From Cyanobium sp. NIES-981 (GTDB lineage Bacteria > Cyanobacteriota > Cyanobacteriia > PCC-6307 > Cyanobiaceae), in contig CAMDSS010000048.1 of assembly GCA_945907085.1 (NCBI GenBank), positions 1 to 10,585 of the forward strand: 10,585 nt of DNA. The letters are read 5' to 3'. The notes under the pieces are model-generated. The model worked only from the letters and a program-made list of their open reading frames with translations, did not search any database and was not told the DNA's origin. Positions 1 through 7,359 of this stretch are shown piece by piece. The position numbers and the translations under genes are program-made. Every line of letters begins with the position of its first letter. Within the stretch, counting starts at the first letter, position 1.

Positions 1-386
1 CCCCAGGTGTCCTCCGAAGCCGGATCGCTGCTGCTGTGGCCGGTGATCAAGATCCCTTCCCCCAGCCCCGCTTCCTGGCGAACCGCATACAGGCCAGTGC
101 TTTGGTTGCCCTTCAGGAATACCCCCCCGGCCTGGTCATGGGAAGTTGCTGGCTCCGATGCGGGCGATTCAGCCAGGGGTTTCCAGCCCAGGCGCCCTTC
201 GAGGGACCGCAGGCTGGCAATGGCTTGGCTGGCCGAAGGAGCCATCACCCCCACGGTGAACCACTCACAGCGGCCCATGGCCTCCTGCAACGCTTGGACC
301 AAGGCCGTGGTCTCGTCCTCCGTGAGGGCGGGTGCGGTGCGCAACCCTCGCAGCGAGATCAGGCTGGTTGGGCTAGGGACGTTCAT
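1..386 (-). CDS. DUF1824 family protein, 5' part (runs off left edge)
   Basis: This reading frame starts at an ATG on the minus strand (bases 386-384) and stays open for 128 codons to the left edge, so the C-terminus is missing. The end of the visible part reads GEGILITGHSSSDPASEDTW. It fits the conserved DUF1824 pattern as I remember it: a G-x-L-I-T stretch, then an acidic/Ser-rich turn and an aromatic Gly, normally followed by a P-L-D-L-F ending. The N-terminal half is an acidic helix around LTEDETTALVQAL. It appears to be a small soluble cytoplasmic protein with no signal peptide or membrane segment. Family members are about 140-150 residues, so only some 15-25 residues should be missing. 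The function is unknown. The gene is divergent from the GT2 gene with 81 bp between the starts. The overlapping plus-strand frames here lack family features and are shadows. Confidence 0.75.
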   Translation of the reverse strand, partial: MNVPSPTSLISLRGLRTAPALTEDETTALVQALQEAMGRCEWFTVGVMAPSASQAIASLRSLEGRLGWKPLAESPASEPATSHDQAGGVFLKGNQSTGLYAVRQEAGLGEGILITGHSSSDPASEDTW

Positions 387-467
387 GGCCTGAGGACAAT
401 CGCCTGCCACTTTGCAGGAGCCAAGGCAGGGTTCAAGCCGCCTTAGCATCAACAAACGCCTGCTGGA
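387..467. other. Short divergent intergenic region
   Basis: These 81 bp separate the start of the minus-strand DUF1824 gene from the start of the plus-strand GT2 gene, so both promoters should lie here or inside the neighbouring genes. I see no convincing -35/-10 pair in either direction. The only structure is a short inverted repeat, CCTGC (403-407) and GCAGG (414-418) with a 6-nt loop, too small to assign a role. Shine-Dalgarno matches are poor on both sides: a weak CTGGA before the TTG start of the GT2 gene, and an AGG too close to the DUF1824 ATG. Confidence 0.5.
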
Positions 468-1523
468 TTGTGCCTGGAACTGCAAAACCCCAGCCCCGGC
501 GCATCACCGGTCCTGTCCCCTCCTCGAGGCCCACGGATCTGGGTGGTTGCGGCGTGCTTTAACGAAGCGGCCGGCATTCGAGCGTTCATTGCCGCCATTC
601 GAAGCCAACCGGGGATCGAGCGGTTGGTTCTTGTTGACGACGGCTCGAAGGACACCAGCGCAGGCATCATTCGCAGCCTGATCACGCAGGATCACCAAGG
701 GGGATCGGCGTCGCCCTGTGAGATCACCTTGATCGGCCTAACCCGCAACTTTGGTAAGGAGGCGGCGATGCTCGCCGGCTTGGATTTTGCCAAGGGACAG
801 TGCGATGCGGTGATCCTGATGGATTCGGATCTCCAACATCCGCCAGCGCTGATTCCTGAGATGGTGGCAGCCTTTCAGGCCGGTGCCGAGATCGTCACGG
901 CTATCAGGAAGAACCGCCAAGGTGAATCGGGCCTGAAGGTTGCTACCTCCCGCTGGTTTTACTCCCTGTTCAACAGCTTGGTGGATTCCATTCAGCTTGT
1001 TGATGGCGCTGGAGATTACCGATTGCTGAGTGCCCCTGCCCTCGAGGCCCTCACGCGCCTTCGCGAAGGCGTGCGCTTCTCCAAAGGGCTATTCCCTTGG
1101 ATTGGCTTCAAGAATGTGGACCTGCTGTTTGACTGTCCGACCCGGACAAGCGGCTCAACCTCCTGGACGATGAGCAGGCTTTGGAACTATGCCCTGGATG
1201 GAATCTTTGGATTTTCGCTTGTTCCGCTGAAGGTTTGGTCGCGGCTGGGGGCGATTATTTCAGCGTCAAGCGTTGTTTATGCAATCTATTTTGCAGTCCA
1301 TACCTTGCTCTATGGGGCCGATGTGGCGGGCTTCCCAAGCCTGATTGTTGCTATCACCTTCTTGGGAGGTATTCAATTGATTGGTATTGGCATCCTTGGT
1401 GAATACATCGGCCGCATTTTCCTTGAAGTCAAGGCCAGGCCCGTCTATTTGGTCCGGTCGATTGAGGGCTCCAAAACGTCTACATCTTCAGTCGCTACGT
1501 CTACTACGTCTTCGGCAAGTTGA
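468..1523 (+). CDS. GtrB/ArnC-type polyprenyl-phosphate glycosyltransferase (GT2)
   Basis: This is a probable membrane-bound glycosyltransferase that moves a sugar from a nucleotide donor to a polyprenyl phosphate on the cytoplasmic face. The GT-A domain (residues about 23-245) shows WVVAACFNEA, LVLVDDGSKDTS and the metal/donor motif ILMDSDLQHPP (DSD at 119-121). The mid-domain block GAGDYRLLS is also typical. Two membrane helices follow (about 257-283 and 290-311), then EYIGRIFLEVKARPVY (312-327), a signature of the GtrB/ArnC/FlmF branch. Length (351 residues) is slightly above the usual 310-330 because of a Ser/Thr-rich tail (335-351). The start is a TTG at 468. No ATG lies upstream of the domain and an in-frame stop sits at 444-446, so the start is constrained but uncertain. 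The 3' end overlaps the convergent GtrA-deacetylase gene by 79 bp. The sugar cannot be inferred; hexosamine is one option given the nearby deacetylase. Confidence 0.85.
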   Translation: MCLELQNPSPGASPVLSPPRGPRIWVVAACFNEAAGIRAFIAAIRSQPGIERLVLVDDGSKDTSAGIIRSLITQDHQGGSASPCEITLIGLTRNFGKEAAMLAGLDFAKGQCDAVILMDSDLQHPPALIPEMVAAFQAGAEIVTAIRKNRQGESGLKVATSRWFYSLFNSLVDSIQLVDGAGDYRLLSAPALEALTRLREGVRFSKGLFPWIGFKNVDLLFDCPTRTSGSTSWTMSRLWNYALDGIFGFSLVPLKVWSRLGAIISASSVVYAIYFAVHTLLYGADVAGFPSLIVAITFLGGIQLIGIGILGEYIGRIFLEVKARPVYLVRSIEGSKTSTSSVATSTTSSAS

Positions 1524-2806
1524 GCCATGGATTGGTACTCCCTTTGGCGCCAGGGTGAAGCGTAAAAGCTTAAAGACAGGTTGTAGCGACCATCGATGGT
1601 CCCTTCGGAATTCGCGCCGTCTCGTTTTGATCCATTCGAAAGAGATCGCTTGGCAGGGTGGATTAATAGCAATGGGGCCGTAGCGCTGTCGCTACCAGCC
1701 ATGGGGGGATGATTCGAGAGGCGCGCAAAAGAAGCACTAAGCGTTGAACCTGCCATGCGACCCGTAAAAAGCACTCCGGCAAAGGTGCTATTGGTGGCAA
1801 TCTTCTTGCATTTCAGTGATGGTCGTAATGCTGTTGAAAGCAGGCTGAGGATCAGCCACTTGAGCAATCCACCCGACAGGAGGGCTTCAACCCAGGCCGC
1901 GCTGGAGATGGCGGTGGGCCAGGGTTCGCAGATACTGCGTAGCCAGACGGGCCGCAGGTCTGGTTCGAGTTTGAGGAGTTCGCGCCAGACCAGCGGCACC
2001 AAGTGAATGTGTTGATGGCCATCCAGGTAGATGGATTGGGCGCTAAGTAGGGACTGGAATCTGAGGATTTGCGCTTTGATTTCTGTTGCTAATTGGCGAG
2101 AGAGGTTGCTGGTATGCCTTCTTGGCCAAAGGGAGGCCAGGAGCAGTCGGCCAAAGCCAAGGTTCAGGCAGCCCTGGCCATTGACAAGCAGGGGGATCTC
2201 GGCCGGAGCAGAGATCGGCGGCCCTTCGCTCAGCACCAGATGGAGGTAGAGCTTGAGTCCTGGACGGCCGCGCAGCCCAGCAATGGCGTGGGCCACGGCT
2301 GGGCCGGCAACCATCAGGCTGGCACCCTGGAGTTGGCCGGCGTCAGCCAGATCGAAAATCGCGTCGTTGATGGCTTCATCAAGGCCGAGATCATCGGCAT
2401 GGCAATGAGGCCGCCTGCGGCCAATCCCTGGTTGCAGTCGGACCACATGGTCCGCTGCGAAGGTCCAAACCCCGTAGTTCACCGCCGTTGGCGTGAACAC
2501 AAGAATCAGGATGGCCATGGGGCTCTTGGCCCATGGAGCAAAGACTGCCGGTAGCAGCAGGCTTAGAACCACATTCAGGGCCAGCTGCAGCAGCAGCCAG
2601 CGCCGGGGGAAGACCTTCCCTTTGGTTTGCTTCCGAAAGCTGACCTTGGAGTGGGCCAGGTAGCTCCACAGAGACGCCACCAAAAAACCCGTGAGGTTCG
2701 CTACTGGTAAGGGCACCCCAAGACGGGGTAAGCAGACCAGGACCAGGGCGTGCAGTCCTGCTGAGATGCCTCCGACGAGCCCATAGAGACTGAGATTGGC
2801 GAGCAC
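1445..2806 (-). CDS. GtrA-like membrane domain fused to a YdjC/HpnK/NaxD-type carbohydrate deacetylase
   Basis: This 453-residue protein has two domains. Residues about 1-125 form a GtrA-like four-helix membrane domain: it begins LSLYGLVGGISAGLHALVL, has the NLTGFLVASLWSYLAHSKVSF block after helix 2, and ends NYGVWTFAADHV. GtrA proteins are thought to move polyprenyl-phosphate sugars across the membrane. Residues about 132-432 are a YdjC-family deacetylase. The metal-binding acidic pair is in HADDLGLDEAINDAI (D138, D139), a His lies in YLHLVLSEGPP (H189), and the histidine cluster is DGHQHIHLVP (262-270). The C-terminal signatures are LLIHPA (HP at 383-384) and FYASPWRQREYQSM (R420). All usual catalytic elements are present, so it is probably active; the family's first Asn (NADD) is His here. 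The GTG start at 2806 follows an AGAAG ribosome site and lies 7 bp after the preceding stop. It is the last gene of the operon. The deacylation substrate and membrane topology are inferred. Confidence 0.85.
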   Translation of the reverse strand: MLANLSLYGLVGGISAGLHALVLVCLPRLGVPLPVANLTGFLVASLWSYLAHSKVSFRKQTKGKVFPRRWLLLQLALNVVLSLLLPAVFAPWAKSPMAILILVFTPTAVNYGVWTFAADHVVRLQPGIGRRRPHCHADDLGLDEAINDAIFDLADAGQLQGASLMVAGPAVAHAIAGLRGRPGLKLYLHLVLSEGPPISAPAEIPLLVNGQGCLNLGFGRLLLASLWPRRHTSNLSRQLATEIKAQILRFQSLLSAQSIYLDGHQHIHLVPLVWRELLKLEPDLRPVWLRSICEPWPTAISSAAWVEALLSGGLLKWLILSLLSTALRPSLKCKKIATNSTFAGVLFTGRMAGSTLSASFARLSNHPPMAGSDSATAPLLLIHPAKRSLSNGSKRDGANSEGTIDGRYNLSLSFYASPWRQREYQSMAQLAEDVVDVATEDVDVLEPSIDRTK

Positions 2807-2813
2807 GTTGCTT

Positions 2814-4418
2814 CTAACCCTGGGGTTTGGCAGAAGGGATTGGGCGATCCGGGTTCACGGAGTAAAGGCTGTAGCGGCGGAACGCTTTAATTTTCTTTAA
2901 GCGTTCTTGAATCAGGGAGCTGACCTCAGGATCTTGATCATTACTGATGGCCACAATGAGACTATCCTGCTTGTCTAGGCGATCGATGAGGGCTGATGTG
3001 CTTGGTATGGCAGAGAGATTGCCATTGCTATAGAACGATGCGGAGTATGGATACTGTCCTAAGTAAACTAATGGCGCAGCCTTGTTAGCGCTGTTGATGC
3101 CACGCTTGGTACCTCCGTTGGTAAGTCGGGATTGGTAGTAGTGAATGAGGGAGCGCTCAGACTTGCGTTCGCCATAGCCAGTGATTGGAAACACAAGAAC
3201 GAACACCAGGGAGACGACTAAGACCATTGAGAGGCCTGTGGCCAGCAGCTGATCCACCCGGCGCGGGTCTTTGCGAACCAGGTAGTAGCCACCCAGCAAG
3301 GCGAGTGCCGGAATACCTGGGAGCACATAGGGCATGATGATGTTGCTCGCAAATGTAAAGAAGACTGCAGGCATGAGCCCCCATGCGAGCAGGTAATTTC
3401 TCCAAGCTATCTGATTGGAATTGATTAGTACTGCTGAAGAATTCAGGGGCAGCGAGAGGCTTGTTTTTCTCCGTTTGCCAAAGCATAAGAATCCTGGAAT
3501 GATTACGGTCCAAGGGATTAGCATTAAGAGCAAAAACAACCAGATCATTCCCCGTGGATAGATATGGGCATTGCCGTATAGATCGCCATCCCAGCCCGAG
3601 ATCAAGAATCTCTTGATGTGTTCTCCAACCAGGAAATAATTCAGAAAGCCAGGGGTTTTTTGCTCGGCCGCCAGATACCAGGGCGCTGCAACGGCCAGGC
3701 TCAAAATGAAACCGCGGACCCAGGGCAGGCGACGCACCTCCGGCCAATAGGAACGGCTGGCCAGCAGCCAGGCTCCAATCGCCAACCCGGCCAACACCGG
3801 CGCCAAGGGCCCTTTGGCCAGCAATCCCCAGCTAAGGCTCACAAAAAATAGCCAACGGGCACGGTTTTGAAGGCCATGCAGTTGGTTGGGTTGGACGGCT
3901 AGCCAGAAGCTCCACATCGACAGCGTCATGCCGAGCGTTAAGGCCATGTCGGTCATGACAGCGCCCGACGAGAAGTAATAAATCAGGCAGCCCGTCAGCA
4001 GGGATACGGCGATAACGGCTTCACGAATGGAACGGCGGGCTGCCAGGTCCCATACCAACCATCCCCCTAAAACCCCCAGGATCCAATGGGGCAGGCGGGC
4101 CGTGAATTCATTCACCCCAAACAACTTGAAGCTCAGGGCCGTGCACCAAAAGGATAGGGGTGGTTTTCCCCAAAAAGGAATCCCCGGACGAAACCATGGC
4201 GTGATCCAATCGCCACTCTCTGCCATCATCCGGCCAATGTCGGCGTAGCGAGCTTCCGTTGTATCCATTAGGGGATAACTTGCAAGCACGATGAGCCGTG
4301 CGACAGCAACTGCAAAAACAAGTAGAAGCAGTGGGTTTCTAGCGAACCAGTGGATGGTTGAAACTATGAATTTGCTCAGCGCTTCAAGCGACTTCTTTGA
4401 TTTGCAAATCATTGACAT
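2814..4418 (-). CDS. ArnT/PMT-family integral-membrane glycosyltransferase (second copy)
   Basis: This 534-residue polytopic membrane protein belongs to the PMT_2/ArnT superfamily (GT39/GT83-like). These enzymes transfer a sugar from a polyprenyl-phosphate carrier to an acceptor on the outer face of the membrane. After a short basic N-terminus and the first helix comes the catalytic-loop motif MDTTEARYADI (D52-E55 in the expected place), then GDWITPWF and FWGKPPLSFW. Further signatures are MTDMAL (155-160), LLAKGPLAP (199-207), APWYLAAEQKTPGFLNYF (245-262) with GEHIKRFL, and MPYVLPGIPALALL (362-375). Some relatives have a Lys a few residues before this Tyr; here the stretch reads ASNIIMPY with no Lys. 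A soluble tail (about 395-534) contains LVYLGQYPYSASFYSN. The ATG at 4418 lies 4 bp after the preceding stop, with a GAAG ribosome site inside that gene's end. It differs clearly from the preceding ArnT-like gene, so it is probably not a recent duplicate. Sugar and acceptor are unknown. Confidence 0.85.
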   Translation of the reverse strand: MSMICKSKKSLEALSKFIVSTIHWFARNPLLLLVFAVAVARLIVLASYPLMDTTEARYADIGRMMAESGDWITPWFRPGIPFWGKPPLSFWCTALSFKLFGVNEFTARLPHWILGVLGGWLVWDLAARRSIREAVIAVSLLTGCLIYYFSSGAVMTDMALTLGMTLSMWSFWLAVQPNQLHGLQNRARWLFFVSLSWGLLAKGPLAPVLAGLAIGAWLLASRSYWPEVRRLPWVRGFILSLAVAAPWYLAAEQKTPGFLNYFLVGEHIKRFLISGWDGDLYGNAHIYPRGMIWLFLLLMLIPWTVIIPGFLCFGKRRKTSLSLPLNSSAVLINSNQIAWRNYLLAWGLMPAVFFTFASNIIMPYVLPGIPALALLGGYYLVRKDPRRVDQLLATGLSMVLVVSLVFVLVFPITGYGERKSERSLIHYYQSRLTNGGTKRGINSANKAAPLVYLGQYPYSASFYSNGNLSAIPSTSALIDRLDKQDSLIVAISNDQDPEVSSLIQERLKKIKAFRRYSLYSVNPDRPIPSAKPQG

Positions 4419-4422
4419 TGCT

Positions 4423-6189
4423 TCAGCTTACGATGCTTTGGATATTCTTGATGGATGATTTTATTAAGAAGTGAGCATCTTTTCTGCCTATAATTGAACA
4501 GTCAGTATTTGTGCATATAGAGGGATTGATTCCGAATTTTGTTAGCTCTCGTTCTGTTCCCAGGAGGTAGATTTCTCCGCTTTGATTCTTGCTGGGTACT
4601 TGACTGAGGACTTCGTGAGGGTGATTGGCAAATATTGCAGGTTTATTGCTGTATATAAGAACGCTGTAGCGCTTAAATCCTACAACCACGATCGAATCAT
4701 TTGTTTTTGCATTTTTGCCAGCTAAAAACCCTAACTCACGGATCGGCAAGAGTCGCTCGTGGTCAATGATTGGTGAGAGTATGGGTACAGCTGTAGAGAG
4801 AAGCGCTAAAATTGTTGCGGCATTTGGTGCCCAGGACCATCCTAGTTTTGAAGGATTAAGGGCAATCCAGGCTAGTAATGCTGATGATACGCTGGTCGAT
4901 GCAATTAATATTATAAGTGATTCAGAGGCCAGTATTGATGCGGCTAAATTTGGATAATCGGCAGAGGATTTAATGATTAGCTGCGCACTGGATGTGGCTA
5001 TCGCAGCGACTGCGAAAAGTCCGCAATTAACCCACGTGCTGAGTCGGATTCCCTTCGGTAATGGTCTTGAGTTGCCAAAAGGCATGAACAAGAATGCAAT
5101 AAGCAGGCCTCCAGCTGGTACCACTGGCAAGATATAGCCGGCCAGTTTTGTTGCTGCAGCTGAAAAGAAGCCAATGATGACTACGAGCCAAACGAGTGCA
5201 AAAAGCGAAGAGTCATCTGAATCTGTATTGGATTGCCAGGTTTCATGCCTCCAGAACTGAAGCTTTAGCACCGCAACCGGCAAGTAAACAGACCAAGGGA
5301 GCAGAAGTAAAAAAAGCCATGGTAGGTAAAACCATGGGGGGCCTGGGTGGGAATAGATGACAGATGTAAATCTTTCGAAGTTGCTGAAGCCAATGAATTT
5401 GCTAAGAAATTCAAATCCATTGGCCTCGCTCGCCATTGCATACCATGGAAGCACAACTCCGCAAAACAATGCGATCATTGGCAGCCATGGCGTGCTTCTA
5501 ACTTGTTGAATCAGCCGTCTTTTTAATAGTAAAAAGAATATAATTGTAAGTCCTGGAAGCAATACGCCCACGGGGCCTTTCGCTAAAACAGCAATGCCAG
5601 AGAATAAGGCAATGCATACATGCCCGATTCTGCGTTGAGACAGTGATTCGCCGGATTTAAGAACCAGCAGGAATCCCAGCAAAGCAAGGGTGATTGAGCT
5701 GGAAAGAAACATATCCGTGACCGAGGTTCTCCCCCAGCCAATCCAGCCCGGGCTCAAGGCAAGAATTGTTGCCGCCAGCAAGGCGCGAGATACCCGCTCT
5801 TGCGTGCCTTCAGATTTCGTTGATAGCCGTAGGACTGTTCCAAAGACTGCAAACACAGTTGCACTTGCAGCGAGCGCAGTAGGCAGTCTCGCCGCCCAAG
5901 TTGTCACGCCAAATAGTCGATAGCTCAATCCAACCATCCAATAGCCCCACACCGGATAGTCAAAAAAAGTTTTTGTATTCCAGCGTGGTGTTATCCAATC
6001 GCCAGTTATTAGCATTTGACGTGGAATTTCAGCAAATAAACCCTCTGTTTTATCCATGAAACCCAGGGTGCCTAATTGGTTAAAGAAGGCAATGAAGCAA
6101 AGACCTACAAGGGCCAAGATTGAGATTCCAATCGCCTTTTTCTCACTGAACTCCCCCTGACCTGCTTTTGCCCAACGGAATGGATTCAT
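4423..6189 (-). CDS. ArnT/PMT-family integral-membrane glycosyltransferase (first copy)
   Basis: This 588-residue multi-spanning membrane protein is of the ArnT/PMT_2 type. The first periplasmic loop carries MDKTEGLFAEIPRQML (D46-E49, the expected catalytic acidic pair), then GDWITPRW and FFDYPVWGYW. Other family blocks are SVTDMFLSS, AVLAKGPVGVLLPG, VLPWYAMASEANGFEFLSKF with FERF, GPPWFYLPWLF, and TKLAGYILPVVPAGG (K348, Y352), the Lys-x-x-x-Tyr-x-Leu-Pro motif of ArnT-like enzymes. A C-terminal non-membrane domain (about 475-588) includes VVVGFKRYSVLIYSN and a Cys pair in SICTNTDCS. I chose ATG 6189 over an in-frame TTG at 6195. The TTG is only 3 bp from the previous stop, whereas the ATG has an AGG about 9 bp upstream. 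This gene is notably AT-rich (line 4441-4500 is 18/60 G+C), unlike the flanks. Its presumed donor is a polyprenyl-phosphate sugar made by a neighbouring GT2 enzyme; the acceptor is unknown. Confidence 0.85.
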   Translation of the reverse strand: MNPFRWAKAGQGEFSEKKAIGISILALVGLCFIAFFNQLGTLGFMDKTEGLFAEIPRQMLITGDWITPRWNTKTFFDYPVWGYWMVGLSYRLFGVTTWAARLPTALAASATVFAVFGTVLRLSTKSEGTQERVSRALLAATILALSPGWIGWGRTSVTDMFLSSSITLALLGFLLVLKSGESLSQRRIGHVCIALFSGIAVLAKGPVGVLLPGLTIIFFLLLKRRLIQQVRSTPWLPMIALFCGVVLPWYAMASEANGFEFLSKFIGFSNFERFTSVIYSHPGPPWFYLPWLFLLLLPWSVYLPVAVLKLQFWRHETWQSNTDSDDSSLFALVWLVVIIGFFSAAATKLAGYILPVVPAGGLLIAFLFMPFGNSRPLPKGIRLSTWVNCGLFAVAAIATSSAQLIIKSSADYPNLAASILASESLIILIASTSVSSALLAWIALNPSKLGWSWAPNAATILALLSTAVPILSPIIDHERLLPIRELGFLAGKNAKTNDSIVVVGFKRYSVLIYSNKPAIFANHPHEVLSQVPSKNQSGEIYLLGTERELTKFGINPSICTNTDCSIIGRKDAHFLIKSSIKNIQSIVS

Positions 6190-6198
6190 TGTCAAAAC

Positions 6199-7359
6199 CT
6201 AGGGCGTGTTCCAGACAAACCGACTGGAGGCAGCATAATTCCAAATAAATACCACAAGGATGCCTGCTAGTTGGGCCGTTATCAAATCAGTCGACACAAA
6301 GCGATGAAATGCTGAGGCTACCCCTACATTGGCCAGGACAGGCAAAGAAGCTACAATCAAAAACTTTAATAAGCCTTTGAAGAGAGCCGTCCCTTTTAGG
6401 CGTTGAAATCGAAATGTTAGAGTGTTATTAATCATGTAATTGGAGCTTGCAGCTGTTATCACGGCAATTGGTAGGGCCTGCTCAAAATTGATTCCGCCTA
6501 TCACCATGAGTACTTGGTTGACAACCAGTTGTACGAAGACCCCACTTGTGCCAACAAGTCCAAAGCTGATAGCTCGACGCGGAAGTAGTCGAAAAGTGAG
6601 ATTGTGGAGGACTGAGATTAGAAAGTCCCAGAATATGGCTATGTCAAGTTTTGAGTTCCCATGGGTTCTGGGTTTGAAGGTTAGCGGAACTTCTGAAACG
6701 TTCAGATTTCCTTTGCTAATGGCCAAAAGTTCGTAGAGAAATTTGAATCCGTTGACGTCTACTGCCCTGACGAATGGCATTGCCCTGTCTAGTCGTAGTG
6801 CGAAAAACCCACTCATGGTGTCAGTGAGTCGGGAATAGGATTTGTTGAGACTATACCTAGCTATTGCATTGGCTAGGCTTGATCCCTGCTCCCTTCTGCT
6901 ACTCAGGCCCTTTATCTCCGCTTCTGCATGGAACCTGCTGCCAACGATTAGATCGAAGCTACCTTTGATTAATGTGTTCAAAGTTAGGGTTACTGCGGCC
7001 GGATCGTGCTGTCCATCGCTGTCCATGACGAGAGCAAGGTCTCCTGCGGCATCGAGGAGTCCCTCTTTGATGGCACTGGCTAGGCCTGCCCTCCCCATGC
7101 GGCGAATGAGGCGTACCTCTGGAATCTTCCGGGATAGTGACTTGACCAAATCCCCTGTTCCGTCGGGCGAGTCGTCGTCTACAACTAGAATTTCAAGTTC
7201 GAATTGATCTTTTAGTTTCAGTAGGGACTCGATAATTGATACAATATTTTCGGCCTCGTTGTATGTCGGGAGTATGATCGATACCAGCTCCTTGTCTTCA
7301 TCCGACATGAAGATAGTTGAGGCTATCTCCATGTCTGTGGCGCCGCGTGAATTTGGCAT
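6199..7359 (-). CDS. DPM-synthase-like GT2 fused to a C-terminal GtrA domain
   Basis: This 386-residue protein has an N-terminal polyprenyl-phosphate-mannose synthase-like GT2 domain (about 24-250) and a GtrA membrane domain (about 262-386). GT2 motifs are VSIILPTYNEAENI (26-39), VVDDDSPDGTGD (59-70), VMDSDGQHDP (111-120), the substrate loop VGSRFH and DTMSGFFALRL (180-190). The helices of the GtrA part include RRAISFGLVGTSGVFVQLVV and end with FIWNYAASSRFVW, matching the family's C-terminal Asn-aromatic-Val-Phe/Trp signature. GT2-GtrA architecture is known in archaeal and bacterial DPM-type synthases. Expected role: load a sugar on the polyprenyl phosphate and help present or flip it. It is the first gene of the operon. 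The start ATG 7359 has AAGG about 5 bp upstream; alternatives at 7332 and 7308 lack such a site. The TAG stop lies 9 bp before the next ATG. The sugar is not readable from sequence. Confidence 0.88.
   Translation of the reverse strand: MPNSRGATDMEIASTIFMSDEDKELVSIILPTYNEAENIVSIIESLLKLKDQFELEILVVDDDSPDGTGDLVKSLSRKIPEVRLIRRMGRAGLASAIKEGLLDAAGDLALVMDSDGQHDPAAVTLTLNTLIKGSFDLIVGSRFHAEAEIKGLSSRREQGSSLANAIARYSLNKSYSRLTDTMSGFFALRLDRAMPFVRAVDVNGFKFLYELLAISKGNLNVSEVPLTFKPRTHGNSKLDIAIFWDFLISVLHNLTFRLLPRRAISFGLVGTSGVFVQLVVNQVLMVIGGINFEQALPIAVITAASSNYMINNTLTFRFQRLKGTALFKGLLKFLIVASLPVLANVGVASAFHRFVSTDLITAQLAGILVVFIWNYAASSRFVWNTP

Noticed and set aside
403..418. Small inverted repeat CCTGC/GCAGG in the DUF1824-GT2 intergenic gap
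   Set aside because: A 5-bp stem is expected by chance, with no T-run or promoter context to support a role.
36..446. Plus-strand frames opposite the DUF1824 fragment
   Set aside because: The minus-strand frame carries the DUF1824 signature; the plus-strand frames are Arg/Pro-rich shadows.
1588..1601. Perfect 14-bp palindrome GACCATCGATGGTC
   Set aside because: It lies in the deacetylase coding frame, and about one perfect 14-bp palindrome is expected by chance in a window of this size.
2093..2554. Plus-strand 153-codon frame opposite the GtrA-deacetylase gene
   Set aside because: It is antisense to conserved family motifs on the minus strand and has no recognisable domain.
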